A stretch of DNA of 60,769 nucleotides, taken from JBCCGE01 sp039029455 (lineage in GTDB: Bacteria; Pseudomonadota; Gammaproteobacteria; Arenicellales; Poriferihabitantaceae). Made by a program: the position numbers and the translations under genes. Every line of letters starts with the position of its first letter. The stretch's first letter is position 1. The notes beneath the pieces are model-generated. The model was not told where the DNA came from, did not search any database, and was given only the letters and a program-made list of their open reading frames with translations. The stretch covers positions 1 through 60,769 of the forward strand of contig JBCCGE010000008.1 of NCBI GenBank assembly GCA_039029455.1, written 5' to 3'. Shown here in pieces: positions 32,984 through 42,021 of the stretch.

Positions 32984-33448
32984 TTATAGCAAGGTCGTCT
33001 GGTCGGCAAAATTCAGCTGATCGAGTGGATACCGTCGCCCGTTTTCAAAGTCGTAAATACAACGCATAACAACGGTGCTTCTGTGCCTGTCGATCTGTTT
33101 TCGTATCTGGTCGCCACCCATCCACAGCGTGCGCTCGATGGCCGGGTCCAGTTCCGTTTTTTCAGCGGGAAGATCAACCTCACCGATGAATGTGAAACGA
33201 ACATATGTTTCACCGTTTCCCGCGACAAACTGGTAGACGCCCAGCAGCCCTGTTGGTTCAAACCGATGCCCGGTCTCCTCCAGTGTTTCCCTGACAACGG
33301 CATCAGTAAGGGATTCCCCTTTTTCTAGATGTCCGGCGGGCTGATTCAGTACCAATTTGCCCGCCGCACGTTCCTCTACCATCAGGTAACGTTCATTCTG
33401 ACAGACCAGACTCGCAACTGTGACGTGGGGAAACCAGCGTTCACTCAT
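32984..33448 (-). CDS. nudJ: Phosphatase NudJ (Nudix)
   Basis: 154-residue Nudix hydrolase; E. coli NudJ hydrolyses thiamine diphosphate (HMP-PP) and nucleoside di/triphosphates. Complete Nudix box at 39-61 (G39, E45, RET 53-55, EETG 57-60). The N terminus HVTVASLVCQNERYLMVEE matches NudJ. The ATG at 33448 overlaps the end of the LysR gene by 8 bases. In E. coli nudJ is immediately beside mnmA; here one exported-protein gene lies between them. Confidence 0.87.
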   Translation of the reverse strand: MSERWFPHVTVASLVCQNERYLMVEERAAGKLVLNQPAGHLEKGESLTDAVVRETLEETGHRFEPTGLLGVYQFVAGNGETYVRFTFIGEVDLPAEKTELDPAIERTLWMGGDQIRKQIDRHRSTVVMRCIYDFENGRRYPLDQLNFADQTTLL

Positions 33449-34400
33449 CCTCAAGGTCGTTTAGCGGCATATCGGCAGCAAGGTTTCTGTGAAAATAGTC
33501 AGGGGCAAGCATTTCAATAAAGCGCTTTGCCTGCGCGGGGATGAACTTACCGCGCCGGATAACGATGCCGTAACTGCGGGTTGGGAAATACTCCTTCACC
33601 GGAATTTTTGCCAGTGCGTCGTTATCGTCGAGACAGATATCGGTAACTATCGAAATACCGAGCCCCATCTCGACGTACTTTTTAATGACTTCCCAGCCGC
33701 CCACTTCAAGGGTGACCTTGTGCTGGATGTTGTATTGTTGAAACACAGACTTCACCAGCCCCCATGTGCTCAGATAACGGGGTGGCAGAATCAGATCGTA
33801 CTTGGCAATCTCCTCCAGCGTCACGCTGCCGGCCTTGGCCAGAGGGTGATCCAGCGGTGTGATCAGAGTCGGACTGAAACTGAACACCGGGTGGTAACTA
33901 ACGTCGTCCGGCATATCCAGCATTGAGCCTACTGCGAAGTCGGCCTCATCAGCTCGCAGCATGGCCATGCCGTCTGCGCCTGTCACATTATGGAGTCGAA
34001 TCCGCACTCCTGGATATTCGTCGGAGAATCGCTTCAGGTATTTGGGCAAAATATAAAGAATCGTGGATTCGCCTGCTGCAATGTTGAGAAATCCACTGTT
34101 CAAGTCCCCGCAACGTTCGGCAAACGTGTCCCGCAGGGAATCCATACCCTCGACCATTGGCAGCGCAATTTCGAGCAGGGCCTGACCATCGGGCGTCAGC
34201 CGTATCTTCGGCCCCCGTCTTTCAAAAAGCATGGTATTCAGCTCCCGTTCCAGAGCCTGAATTTGCAGAGATACGGACGGCTGACTCAGATAGAGTTGTT
34301 CGGCTGCCCGAGAGATACTTCCGGTTTTTGCCGTGAAACAGAACGCACGCAGCTGTTTGAGTCGGTTCTGTTTGTAGTATGAGGCGGCTTTGGGTTTCAT
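33441..34400 (-). CDS. LysR-family regulator, CysB-like
   Basis: 319 residues. The N-terminal winged helix-turn-helix includes LKQLRAFCFTAKTGSISRAA and EQLYLSQPSVSLQIQALERE. The C-terminal type 2 periplasmic-binding fold ends with GGWEVIKKYVEMGLGISIVTD, the CysB/Cbl-type inducer pocket. CysB-like proteins activate sulfur assimilation genes in response to acetylserine. No cys operon is adjacent, so the target set is unknown. The neighbouring yggX-mutY pair is upstream on the same strand with a 73-bp gap. Confidence 0.85.
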   Translation of the reverse strand: MKPKAASYYKQNRLKQLRAFCFTAKTGSISRAAEQLYLSQPSVSLQIQALERELNTMLFERRGPKIRLTPDGQALLEIALPMVEGMDSLRDTFAERCGDLNSGFLNIAAGESTILYILPKYLKRFSDEYPGVRIRLHNVTGADGMAMLRADEADFAVGSMLDMPDDVSYHPVFSFSPTLITPLDHPLAKAGSVTLEEIAKYDLILPPRYLSTWGLVKSVFQQYNIQHKVTLEVGGWEVIKKYVEMGLGISIVTDICLDDNDALAKIPVKEYFPTRSYGIVIRRGKFIPAQAKRFIEMLAPDYFHRNLAADMPLNDLEDE

Positions 34401-34473
34401 GAATGGTTTGTCTGCATCAACAAAGACTGATCACCAAAGCTGTCATCATCAGATCGACGCAGTGATTGTCGTG

Positions 34474-34746
34474 TCAGCCGTTTTCCGCCTTCCATTCGTC
34501 GGGCAGCACGATGCCGTCGCCGAAAAAGTAGGCCTCCATCTGACTCGCGAGGTATTTTTTATGTTCGCGATCCAGCGGATTCAGCTTGTATTCGTTAATC
34601 AATATGGTCTGTTGGCGCAACCAGTCCTGCCACGCTTCGCTGCTGACGTTTTCCAGAATCCGCTGGCCGAGCTCACCGGGCCAGGGGGCAGAGGGCAGTC
34701 CTTCAGCATCGCGTCCCAGCTTTATGCAGTGAACGGTCGTACTCAT
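34474..34746 (-). CDS. yggX: Fe(2+)-trafficking protein YggX
   Basis: 90-residue iron-handling protein that protects iron-sulfur clusters from oxidation. Family hallmarks are complete: VHCIKLGRDAEGLPSAPWPG, NVSSEAWQDWLRQQTILINE, and KKYLASQMEAYFFGDG. It sits 57 bases downstream of mutY, whose product carries a 4Fe-4S cluster, the standard gammaproteobacterial pairing. Confidence 0.93.
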   Translation of the reverse strand: MSTTVHCIKLGRDAEGLPSAPWPGELGQRILENVSSEAWQDWLRQQTILINEYKLNPLDREHKKYLASQMEAYFFGDGIVLPDEWKAENG

Positions 34747-34803
34747 ATGCAGGATTAATCTGAAATTGACACCCGATACCTTAACACGGTGAAGGTGGCG
34801 TCG

Positions 34804-35880
34804 TCAGGGACGGCCGGAAACAGGGAGTGACTCAGATAAAAATCGGCGCACAGGTGCAGGCAGACCGAAATCCTCGAGCCCGTTGGGCTCAATCCAGATA
34901 CGGTCTTGTCCGTCGCGGATGGCAGGTTTGATGCACATTCGAGAGACTTCAACCGGGGAAACCGAGATGCCGAAGTGGCTGAATGCATGTGTAAAGCTGT
35001 CCAGTTTACGCTCGGAACGAATTTCGATCCCCAGCTGGTCTCGTGCCCATTGCCGGGTGCTGAATCCGTCAGTGCCCACGTCCTGATGATCCGCAACCGG
35101 CGGACACCAAAGCCCTCCCCATATTCCCACCGGAGGGCGTCGCTGCAGAAGAATTTTGCCGTCGTGATTCCGGAACACAAGCATTTGCCATTCATGAATT
35201 GGCTTCGGTTTGCGCGATTTTGGTGTGGGCAGGGCATCAACTTCTCCGGCGGCCAGCGCTTCGCAACTGTCCGCTACGGGACAGGCGATGCAAAGCGGCT
35301 TTCTGCGGGTACATACGGTTGCGCCCAGATCCATAATCGCCTGGGTGTAGTCTGAGACTCGTTCCGCCGGTGTCAGTTGATCAGCTACTGACCACAGCTG
35401 TCGGGCAATACGAGTCTCGCCGGGATAGCCGTGGACAGCCCGCTGGCGGCACAATACTCGCTTCACATTGCCGTCGAGGATGGGGTGTCGCTGCTCGAAA
35501 CAAAACGCCAGAATCGCGCCTGCGGTGGATTGTCCGATACCACTGAGTGCGGTGACATCGTCGATGTCCTGAGGGAACTTGCCATTGTGATGATCCACAA
35601 TCTGTCTGGCAGCCTTTTGCAGATTGCGGGCTCTGGCGTAGTATCCGAGGCCGGACCAGAGCGCCATAACGTCGTCCGTGTCAGCGTCCGCCAGCGACTG
35701 AATGTCTGGAAAACGTTGCAGAAATCGCTCGAAATAGGGGATCACGGTGGCCACCTGGGTTTGCTGCAGCATGATTTCTGACAACCAAACCTTGTATGGG
35801 TCTCGATCGATCTGCCACGGCAGATGATGACGGCCGTGATTTGCAAACCAGCTCAGTAGTTTTTGCGCGAACGACGTCAC
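34804..35880 (-). CDS. mutY: A/G-specific adenine glycosylase MutY
   Basis: DNA repair glycosylase removing A opposite 8-oxo-G. 358 residues from a GTG start. Active-site residues are E35 (SEIMLQQTQV) and D136 (PILDGNVKRVL). The helix-hairpin-helix reads ALSGIGQSTAGA. The 4Fe-4S ligands C190, C197, C200 and C206 follow the C-x6-C-x2-C-x5-C pattern. A C-terminal Nudix-like 8-oxo-G recognition domain occupies about 230-350. It is divergent from yejA. Confidence 0.95.
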   Translation of the reverse strand: MTSFAQKLLSWFANHGRHHLPWQIDRDPYKVWLSEIMLQQTQVATVIPYFERFLQRFPDIQSLADADTDDVMALWSGLGYYARARNLQKAARQIVDHHNGKFPQDIDDVTALSGIGQSTAGAILAFCFEQRHPILDGNVKRVLCRQRAVHGYPGETRIARQLWSVADQLTPAERVSDYTQAIMDLGATVCTRRKPLCIACPVADSCEALAAGEVDALPTPKSRKPKPIHEWQMLVFRNHDGKILLQRRPPVGIWGGLWCPPVADHQDVGTDGFSTRQWARDQLGIEIRSERKLDSFTHAFSHFGISVSPVEVSRMCIKPAIRDGQDRIWIEPNGLEDFGLPAPVRRFLSESLPVSGRP

Positions 35881-35933
35881 TGTTCAGTAGTCATATAGAA
35901 TTCGGGGCGTAAGCTGGATGCACTGGCTTGGAG

Positions 35934-35964
35934 ATGTCACATTTTATGACATTATTGTCACATT
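35934..35964. promoter_or_regulatory. Triple TGTCA repeat upstream of yejA
   Basis: Two direct TGTCACATT copies start 21 bases apart (35935 and 35956), with an inverted copy (ATGACAT, 35946-35952) between them, so ATGTCA...TGACAT also forms an inverted repeat. Two helical turns of spacing and location 20-50 bases before the yejA ATG suggest an operator or activator site. The cognate regulator is unknown. Confidence 0.5.
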
Positions 35965-35983
35965 CAATGAATAATCGTTCGGA

Positions 35984-37840
35984 ATGAAAACAAAACCGGA
36001 TCAATACCGTATGAGAACACTACACGCTGAATTGAAACTTATCGTGATCGCGATGGCCGTCGTCGTGGCCTCAATTTCAATTCAATCCGCGCTCGCAGAG
36101 CAGACGGTCGTCAAGACAGCGATTGCAGAATTTGGCGAACCGATTTATCAGGATGTGGAGCATTTTCCTTACGCCAATCCGGATGCTCCAAAGGGCGGTA
36201 AGGTGGTTCTGAGCGCGTTCGGTTCCTACGACACGCTGAATTTTTATGTACAGAAGGGAGAGTGGCCGGGAAGCATCGGGCTGGTATACGACAATCTGAT
36301 GACCGGTTCGGGTGATGAGATCGACGGCTTGTATGGTCTGGTTGCGGAGACCGTTGAGTATCCAGCTGACAAAAGCTGGGCTGTTTTCACAATCCGAGCA
36401 AACGCCACCTACCACGATGGAATGCCGATCCGGGCCCAGGATTTTGTGTTTGCGCTGGATACGATCAAGCAGCATGGACGGCCATTTATTCAGTCCTTTT
36501 ATGAGGAAATTTCAGAGGCCGAGGCGATTGACGATCGCAGACTCAAATTTACTTTTGCAACCACGGACAAGATGAAACCGATCACCATCGCCGCCGGCAT
36601 GTCTCCATTGCCGGTTCACTACTGGAAAGATCGAGACGTCACCGAGTCCACACTGGAGCCGCCACTGAGCAGTGGTCCTTATCGGATCAGGTCAGTTGAT
36701 GCTGGGCGTTCGATTACCTACGAGAGGGTAGAGGATTATTGGGCGAGAGACTTGCCAATCAAGAGAGGATTGAACAACTTCGACGAAATTCGCTATGAGT
36801 ACTACCGTGATCTCACTGTTGAGTTCGAGGCGTTTAAAGCCGGCAAGCTGGATTTTCGTCGAGAATCCAGTGCCAAACGCTGGATGACTGAATACGATCT
36901 GGAGGAAATTGAAACCGGAGAAGTGATTAAAAGAGAAGTGCCCAGCCGTCGCCCCAGGGGAATGGGCGGTTATTTTTTCAATATGAAAAAGGATAAGTTT
37001 TCTGATATTCGTGTGCGCGAAGGCCTGATGACCCTGTACGACTTTGAAGCGATCCAGCGAACACTTCTTTTCGGTCAGTACAAGCGAATCAAGAGCTATT
37101 TCCCAAACTCCGATTATGGCGCCTCGGGCCCACCCAGCGAAGTTGAAAAAAGTATCCTGCAGCCCTACGCCGGTCAGGTTCCGCCGGGTACGCTGGATGC
37201 AGCCTTTGAGCCACCGGTAACTGACGCCAGTGGCAGGGATCGAAAAACGCTTCGAAAAGCGCTGTCTCTGTTTAAATCAGCAGGATGGACTTTGAAGCAG
37301 AGCAAGCTGATCAATGCGGATGGCGAACAGTTTCAGCTAGAGCTGATGACTGCGTACCCTGAATCTCAGCGACTGGCGTTGCCTTACGTCGAGGGTCTGA
37401 AGCGTGCCGGTATCGATGCCTCGATCCGACTCGTCGACACGTCGCAATGGCGTGAGCGAATTCGCGATTACGATTTCGATTTGTGGGTGGGTGGACTCAA
37501 CTTTTTTCCTCCCCCGGGTACTGAATTACGCAGCTTTTTTGGATCTAAGTCAGCAGAAATTCGCGGTGGGAATTCCGGAGGAATTAAAAACCCGGTCGTG
37601 GATGCGCTGATCGAAGCAATAATTGAAGCAGATACCCTGGATGAGCTTCAGAGCCACACTAAAGCGCTGGATCGGGTGCTGCTATTCAATCACTATGCGA
37701 TACCATCGTACTTTAATGACGAGGCATGGGTTGCGTATTGGAACCGATTTGATCATCCTGAGCGTGCCCCGCTCTACAGCATCGGCTTCCCGGGCTCCTG
37801 GTGGATTGATCCTGAAAAAGACGCTGCACTGACCCGCTAA
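35984..37840 (+). CDS. yejA: Peptide ABC transporter substrate-binding protein YejA
   Basis: 618-residue periplasmic solute-binding protein, family 5 (SBP_bac_5). N-terminal signal peptide to about residue 38 (SIQSALAEQ). Conserved YejA blocks are YANPDAPKGGKVVLSAFGSY, VEDYWARDLPIKRGLNNFDE, GMGGYFFNMKKDKFSDIRVR, and GFPGSWWIDPEKDAAL at the end. In E. coli the YejABEF system takes up peptide-nucleotide antibiotics such as microcin C and oligopeptides. It is the first gene of yejABEF, with a triple TGTCA repeat upstream. An in-frame ATG at 36011 is an alternative start. Confidence 0.93.
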   Translation: MKTKPDQYRMRTLHAELKLIVIAMAVVVASISIQSALAEQTVVKTAIAEFGEPIYQDVEHFPYANPDAPKGGKVVLSAFGSYDTLNFYVQKGEWPGSIGLVYDNLMTGSGDEIDGLYGLVAETVEYPADKSWAVFTIRANATYHDGMPIRAQDFVFALDTIKQHGRPFIQSFYEEISEAEAIDDRRLKFTFATTDKMKPITIAAGMSPLPVHYWKDRDVTESTLEPPLSSGPYRIRSVDAGRSITYERVEDYWARDLPIKRGLNNFDEIRYEYYRDLTVEFEAFKAGKLDFRRESSAKRWMTEYDLEEIETGEVIKREVPSRRPRGMGGYFFNMKKDKFSDIRVREGLMTLYDFEAIQRTLLFGQYKRIKSYFPNSDYGASGPPSEVEKSILQPYAGQVPPGTLDAAFEPPVTDASGRDRKTLRKALSLFKSAGWTLKQSKLINADGEQFQLELMTAYPESQRLALPYVEGLKRAGIDASIRLVDTSQWRERIRDYDFDLWVGGLNFFPPPGTELRSFFGSKSAEIRGGNSGGIKNPVVDALIEAIIEADTLDELQSHTKALDRVLLFNHYAIPSYFNDEAWVAYWNRFDHPERAPLYSIGFPGSWWIDPEKDAALTR

Positions 37841-37859
37841 AAAGGTCTGACAACCCAAT

Positions 37860-38975
37860 ATGCTTGCCTACATTGTCCGGCGATTGCTGCTGGTAATTCC
37901 GACCCTGTTCGGGATTATGCTGATCAATTTCGCCATCATTCAGTTCGCTCCGGGAGGGCCCGTCGAACAGGCAATTGCGGAATGGCAGGGGCAGGGTGTT
38001 GACGCAACCAGTCGGTTTTCCGGAACGGGTTCGGATACACAGGGCGGTGTTGATACGACTGGCGGTTCGCTACAGGGGGATGCCGGAGTCAGTAAATACC
38101 GTGGAGCGCAGGGACTGCGGCCGGATATTATCGCCAAAATTGAAAAGCAGTTTGGATTTGATAAACCCGCGCACGAGCGGTTTTTCAATATGATGCTGGA
38201 CTACCTTCGTTTCGATTTTGGCGAAAGCTACTTCAAGAACCGCAGCGTTGTTGAGTTGGTGGTTGAGAAGATGCCGGTGTCAATCTCCCTCGGACTCTGG
38301 ACGACATTTATCACGTATTTAATTTCGATTCCTCTGGGAATCCGAAAAGCTGTCAGAGACGGCACGCCATTCGACGCCTGGACCAGCGGAATAATTATCG
38401 TGGGCGTTGCGGTGCCGAGTTTTCTTTTCGCCATTCTGCTGATTGTGCTGTTTTCAGGCGGACAGTACTTCGATATTTTTCCACTTCGCGGACTGGTTTC
38501 GGAGAACTTTGATGAGTTGTCCTGGTGGCAGAAAATTGGCGACTACCTCTGGCACATTACCCTTCCTGTTCTGGCAATGGTGATCAGTGGATTTGCAAGC
38601 TTGACGATGCTTACAAAAAACTCATTCCTGGACCAGATCAAGCTGCAGTATGTACAAACCGCCCGGGCGAAAGGATTGCCGGAGAGCGCAGTTTTGTACG
38701 GTCATGTTTTTCGCAATGCCATGCTGATAGTAATCGCGGGATTTCCTGCGGTGTTGATCTCGATTTTTTTTACGGGATCACTATTGATTGAAGTTATATT
38801 TTCTCTCGACGGACTGGGTCTGCTTGGCTACGAAGCCGCTCTGGATCGCGATTATCCGGTAATTTTTGCGACCCTTTTTCTATTCACACTGATTGGAATG
38901 TTGTTACAGATCATTCGCGACGTTCTCTATACCATTATCGATCCACGGATTGATTTTGAGAGTCGACAGGCCTGA
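37860..38975 (+). CDS. yejB: Peptide ABC transporter permease YejB
   Basis: 371-residue inner-membrane permease (BPD_transp_1). First helix at about 5-28 (RRLLLVIPTLFGIMLINFAI), then the long glycine/serine/threonine-rich periplasmic loop characteristic of YejB (about 40-85, GTGSDTQGGVDTTGGS), then five helices. The EAA-type cytoplasmic loop is TARAKGLPESAVLYGHVFRN. It follows yejA by 19 bases. Confidence 0.93.
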   Translation: MLAYIVRRLLLVIPTLFGIMLINFAIIQFAPGGPVEQAIAEWQGQGVDATSRFSGTGSDTQGGVDTTGGSLQGDAGVSKYRGAQGLRPDIIAKIEKQFGFDKPAHERFFNMMLDYLRFDFGESYFKNRSVVELVVEKMPVSISLGLWTTFITYLISIPLGIRKAVRDGTPFDAWTSGIIIVGVAVPSFLFAILLIVLFSGGQYFDIFPLRGLVSENFDELSWWQKIGDYLWHITLPVLAMVISGFASLTMLTKNSFLDQIKLQYVQTARAKGLPESAVLYGHVFRNAMLIVIAGFPAVLISIFFTGSLLIEVIFSLDGLGLLGYEAALDRDYPVIFATLFLFTLIGMLLQIIRDVLYTIIDPRIDFESRQA

Positions 38976-38981
38976 TTCAAC

Positions 38982-40001
38982 ATGTCACCGATTAATCAGC
39001 GCCGACTCGAAAACTTCAAGGGTAACAAGCGTGGTTACTGGTCGTTCTGGATATTTATTTTTCTTTTTCTGGCTACTCTTGGTGCCGAATTTATCGCCAA
39101 TGAAAAGCCGATTTTGATTCGTCATCAGGGTGAGTTTAAAAGCCCGGTATTCTTTACCTATGCCGAAACCGAATTTGGCGGCGAGTTTGAAATTGAGGCC
39201 GACTACCACGATCCGTATATTCAGGAACTGATAACAGAGGACGGTTGGATGGTCTGGCCGTTGGTCCCTTATTCCTACAACACGATCGACTACGATCTGG
39301 ATGTTCCCGCACCGTCACCTCCCTCTGCACGCCACTGGCTGGGCACAGACGATCAGGGTCGCGATGTGCTCGCAAGAGTGATTTACGGATTCCGTATCTC
39401 CGTTTTGTTTGGATTAATCCTGACAGTGTTCAGCTCGATCGTGGGAATTGCTGCCGGAGCAGTGCAGGGCTATTTCGGCGGTCTGCTGGATCTTCTGTTA
39501 CAGCGATTTATTGAAATCTGGGAAGGTCTGCCTGTGCTGTATCTGCTGATCATTATGGCTGCCGTGATTCAGCCCGGGTTTTTCAGTCTGCTCATTCTCA
39601 TGTTGTTGTTCTCCTGGACGGGTTTGGTGGCTGTGGTTCGAGCTGAGTTTCTCAGGATTCGTAATTTTGAATACATTCGTGCCGCACGAGCCCTGGGAGT
39701 AAATGATCGCAATATCATGTTCAGGCACATTTTGCCCAACGCCATGGTCGCCACACTGACGTTCATGCCGTTCATTCTCAGCGGTTCGGTGACAACACTG
39801 ACAAGTCTTGATTTTCTGGGCTTTGGTCTGCCAGCGGGATCGCCTTCACTGGGTGAGTTGTTGAGTCAGGGGAAAAACAATCTGCAGGCGCCATGGCTTG
39901 GAATTACCGGCTTTCTGGTGATTGGCATCATGCTGTCTTTATTGGTATTCATCGGAGAGGCTGTGCGCGACGCGTTCGATCCCAGGAAGATGTTTTCATG
40001 A
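38982..40001 (+). CDS. yejE: Peptide ABC transporter permease YejE
   Basis: 339-residue partner permease of the OppC type. First helix at about 22-40 (FWIFIFLFLATLGAEF), a periplasmic domain ending in SARHWLGTDDQGRDVLARVI (the OppC-family signature), then five helices with the EAA loop IRAARALGVNDRNIMFRHIL. It starts 6 bases after yejB, and its stop overlaps the yejF start by 4 bases. Confidence 0.93.
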   Translation: MSPINQRRLENFKGNKRGYWSFWIFIFLFLATLGAEFIANEKPILIRHQGEFKSPVFFTYAETEFGGEFEIEADYHDPYIQELITEDGWMVWPLVPYSYNTIDYDLDVPAPSPPSARHWLGTDDQGRDVLARVIYGFRISVLFGLILTVFSSIVGIAAGAVQGYFGGLLDLLLQRFIEIWEGLPVLYLLIIMAAVIQPGFFSLLILMLLFSWTGLVAVVRAEFLRIRNFEYIRAARALGVNDRNIMFRHILPNAMVATLTFMPFILSGSVTTLTSLDFLGFGLPAGSPSLGELLSQGKNNLQAPWLGITGFLVIGIMLSLLVFIGEAVRDAFDPRKMFS

Positions 40002-41620
40002 GCGAATCGTTACTTGAGGTTCGCGATCTTGCGGTCAGTTTCAGACGCAAGGAAAAGCGCAAAGAAATCATTACTGATGTTGTTCATGATGTGGATTTCA
40101 ATTTGCACGCCGGAGAGACTCTGGCCCTGGTTGGCGAATCCGGCTCCGGAAAATCACTAACCGCACTTTCAATTCTTCAGCTGCTGCCGTATCCGCAGGC
40201 ATTTCATCCCGGTGGATCGATACGATACGGTGATACAGAGCTGGTCGGTGCCGATCAGGACTCGCTGATGCGGGTGCGAGGCAACGATATTTCGATGATT
40301 TTCCAGGAACCAATGACGGCTCTGAATCCTCTGCATAAAATTGAGAAACAGATTGCGGAGTCGCTGGCGCTGCATCAGAACCTGACCGGCGACCGGGCGC
40401 GGAAACGCATAGTTGAATTACTCGATCGCGTCGGTATTCGGAATGCCGAATCACGCCTGGAGGACTATCCTCACCAGTTGTCCGGGGGGCAGCGGCAGCG
40501 CGTGATGATCGCGATGGCCCTGGCCAACAAACCGGAAGTTCTGCTGGCAGACGAGCCGACAACGGCTTTGGATGTGACGGTTCAGGCCCGAATTCTTGCG
40601 CTGTTGAAAGACCTGCAGCGTGAGAATAATCTGGGTATTTTGCTGATCACTCATGATTTGAACATGGTCAGGAAAGTGGCCGATCGTGTGATGGTAATGC
40701 GGCAAGGCAGACTGGTCGAAAGGGGAACGACTGAATCGATTTTTGTTCAGCCGCAGGAACACTATACGCAGACGCTACTGTCGGCGGAACCGGGAAAACG
40801 GACACCACCGACGGGAGAGGCAAACACTGTGCTTGAAGCCGAGGACCTCAAAGTGTGGTTCCCAATTCGTCGCGGAATCCTGCGCCGAACAGTGGGACAT
40901 GTTAAGGCGGTGAATAAGGCCAGTCTTACGCTGCGTGCCGGACGCACACTGGGCATCGTTGGTGAATCGGGATCCGGCAAAACCACGATGGCACTTGCCC
41001 TGCTTCGGCTGTTGTCGTCCGAAGGCGCAATTCGGTTTAACGGCAGTAACATCCACCAGCTTCAGGGTGAAGCACTTAAGCAGTTGCGCAGGCAAATGCA
41101 AATCGTATTTCAGGATCCGTTCGGTTCACTTTCCCCTCGAATGTCAATCTCGGAAATCATTAGTGAGGGTCTGGACGCACATAATCTTATTACCGATCCG
41201 ATTGAACGCGATGCGCAGGTTGTCGATATCCTGCGAAGGGTGGAGATTGATCCGGATGTTCGACACCGCTACCCGCACGAGTTTTCGGGCGGCCAGCGGC
41301 AACGAATCGCTATTGCCCGCGCCCTGATACTGGAACCCAGAGTTCTGGTACTTGATGAACCTACTTCTGCGCTCGATCGTACTGTTCAGGTGCAGGTGCT
41401 GGAGCTGTTAAACAAACTTCAGCGCGAGAATCAGCTGGGCTATATTTTTATATCTCACGACCTTAGTGTGATCCGGGCAATTTCAGATGAACTGATCGTG
41501 ATGAAAGCCGGCGATATGGTCGAGCAGGGGCCGGCCGAGAACATTTTCAGTAATCCAAAGGAAGATTACACAAAGGCACTGATGAAAGCGGCATTTGAAC
41601 TTGATCCGGTAAACGCATGA
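39998..41620 (+). CDS. yejF: Peptide ABC transporter ATPase YejF (two ABC domains)
   Basis: 540-residue duplicated ATPase carrying both nucleotide-binding domains of the importer in one chain. Domain 1: Walker A GESGSGKS at 46-53, signature LSGGQRQR, Walker B LLADEPTTALD. Domain 2 begins near 270: GESGSGKT, FSGGQRQR, LVLDEPTSALD. The ATG at 39998 overlaps the yejE stop (ATGA), so the upstream in-frame extension inside yejE is rejected. The product acts on the cytoplasmic face with YejB and YejE. The 3' end overlaps the YcgN-like gene by 4 bases. Confidence 0.94.
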   Translation: MSESLLEVRDLAVSFRRKEKRKEIITDVVHDVDFNLHAGETLALVGESGSGKSLTALSILQLLPYPQAFHPGGSIRYGDTELVGADQDSLMRVRGNDISMIFQEPMTALNPLHKIEKQIAESLALHQNLTGDRARKRIVELLDRVGIRNAESRLEDYPHQLSGGQRQRVMIAMALANKPEVLLADEPTTALDVTVQARILALLKDLQRENNLGILLITHDLNMVRKVADRVMVMRQGRLVERGTTESIFVQPQEHYTQTLLSAEPGKRTPPTGEANTVLEAEDLKVWFPIRRGILRRTVGHVKAVNKASLTLRAGRTLGIVGESGSGKTTMALALLRLLSSEGAIRFNGSNIHQLQGEALKQLRRQMQIVFQDPFGSLSPRMSISEIISEGLDAHNLITDPIERDAQVVDILRRVEIDPDVRHRYPHEFSGGQRQRIAIARALILEPRVLVLDEPTSALDRTVQVQVLELLNKLQRENQLGYIFISHDLSVIRAISDELIVMKAGDMVEQGPAENIFSNPKEDYTKALMKAAFELDPVNA

Positions 41621-42021
41621 ACAGTCCGCTGCTTGAGCTGAACTCTGAGCAATGGGAAGATCTTTGCGATCGTTGCGGTCGCTGCTGCCTGGTTAAACTG
41701 GAGGATGAGGACACAGGCACCCTTCATTACACGAACGTTGCCTGCGAGTTTCTCGATACGGATTCCTGCAGCTGTAAGGACTATAAGAACCGCATGCGAG
41801 TGCAGCCGGGCTGTATCCGGCTCTCTCCCACTCGTCTCGATTTAATGGACATTATGCCGACGACCTGCGCGTATCGTCGTTTACACGAAGGTCGGCCCCT
41901 GCACGCTCCGCAAAACCTGAAGGTGACCGGAAAGGTTGTCAGTCAGCAATATGTTCATGACGACCAGCTGCCTGAACACATTGTCGACTGGATATCCGCA
42001 GGATCCGGTCAGTGCTCCTGA
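41617..42021 (+). CDS. YcgN/YkgJ-family cysteine-cluster protein (UPF0260)
   Basis: 134-residue cytoplasmic protein with nine cysteines, probably a metal or iron-sulfur cluster protein: C17, C20, C23, C24 (LCDRCGRCC), C43, C51, C53 (SCSC), C66 and C84. Matches the UPF0260/YcgN family; function is unknown. The ATG overlaps the yejF stop (ATGA), so it is translated with the transporter. Its 3' end overlaps the convergent cyclase gene by 13 bases. Confidence 0.88.
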   Translation: MNSPLLELNSEQWEDLCDRCGRCCLVKLEDEDTGTLHYTNVACEFLDTDSCSCKDYKNRMRVQPGCIRLSPTRLDLMDIMPTTCAYRRLHEGRPLHAPQNLKVTGKVVSQQYVHDDQLPEHIVDWISAGSGQCS

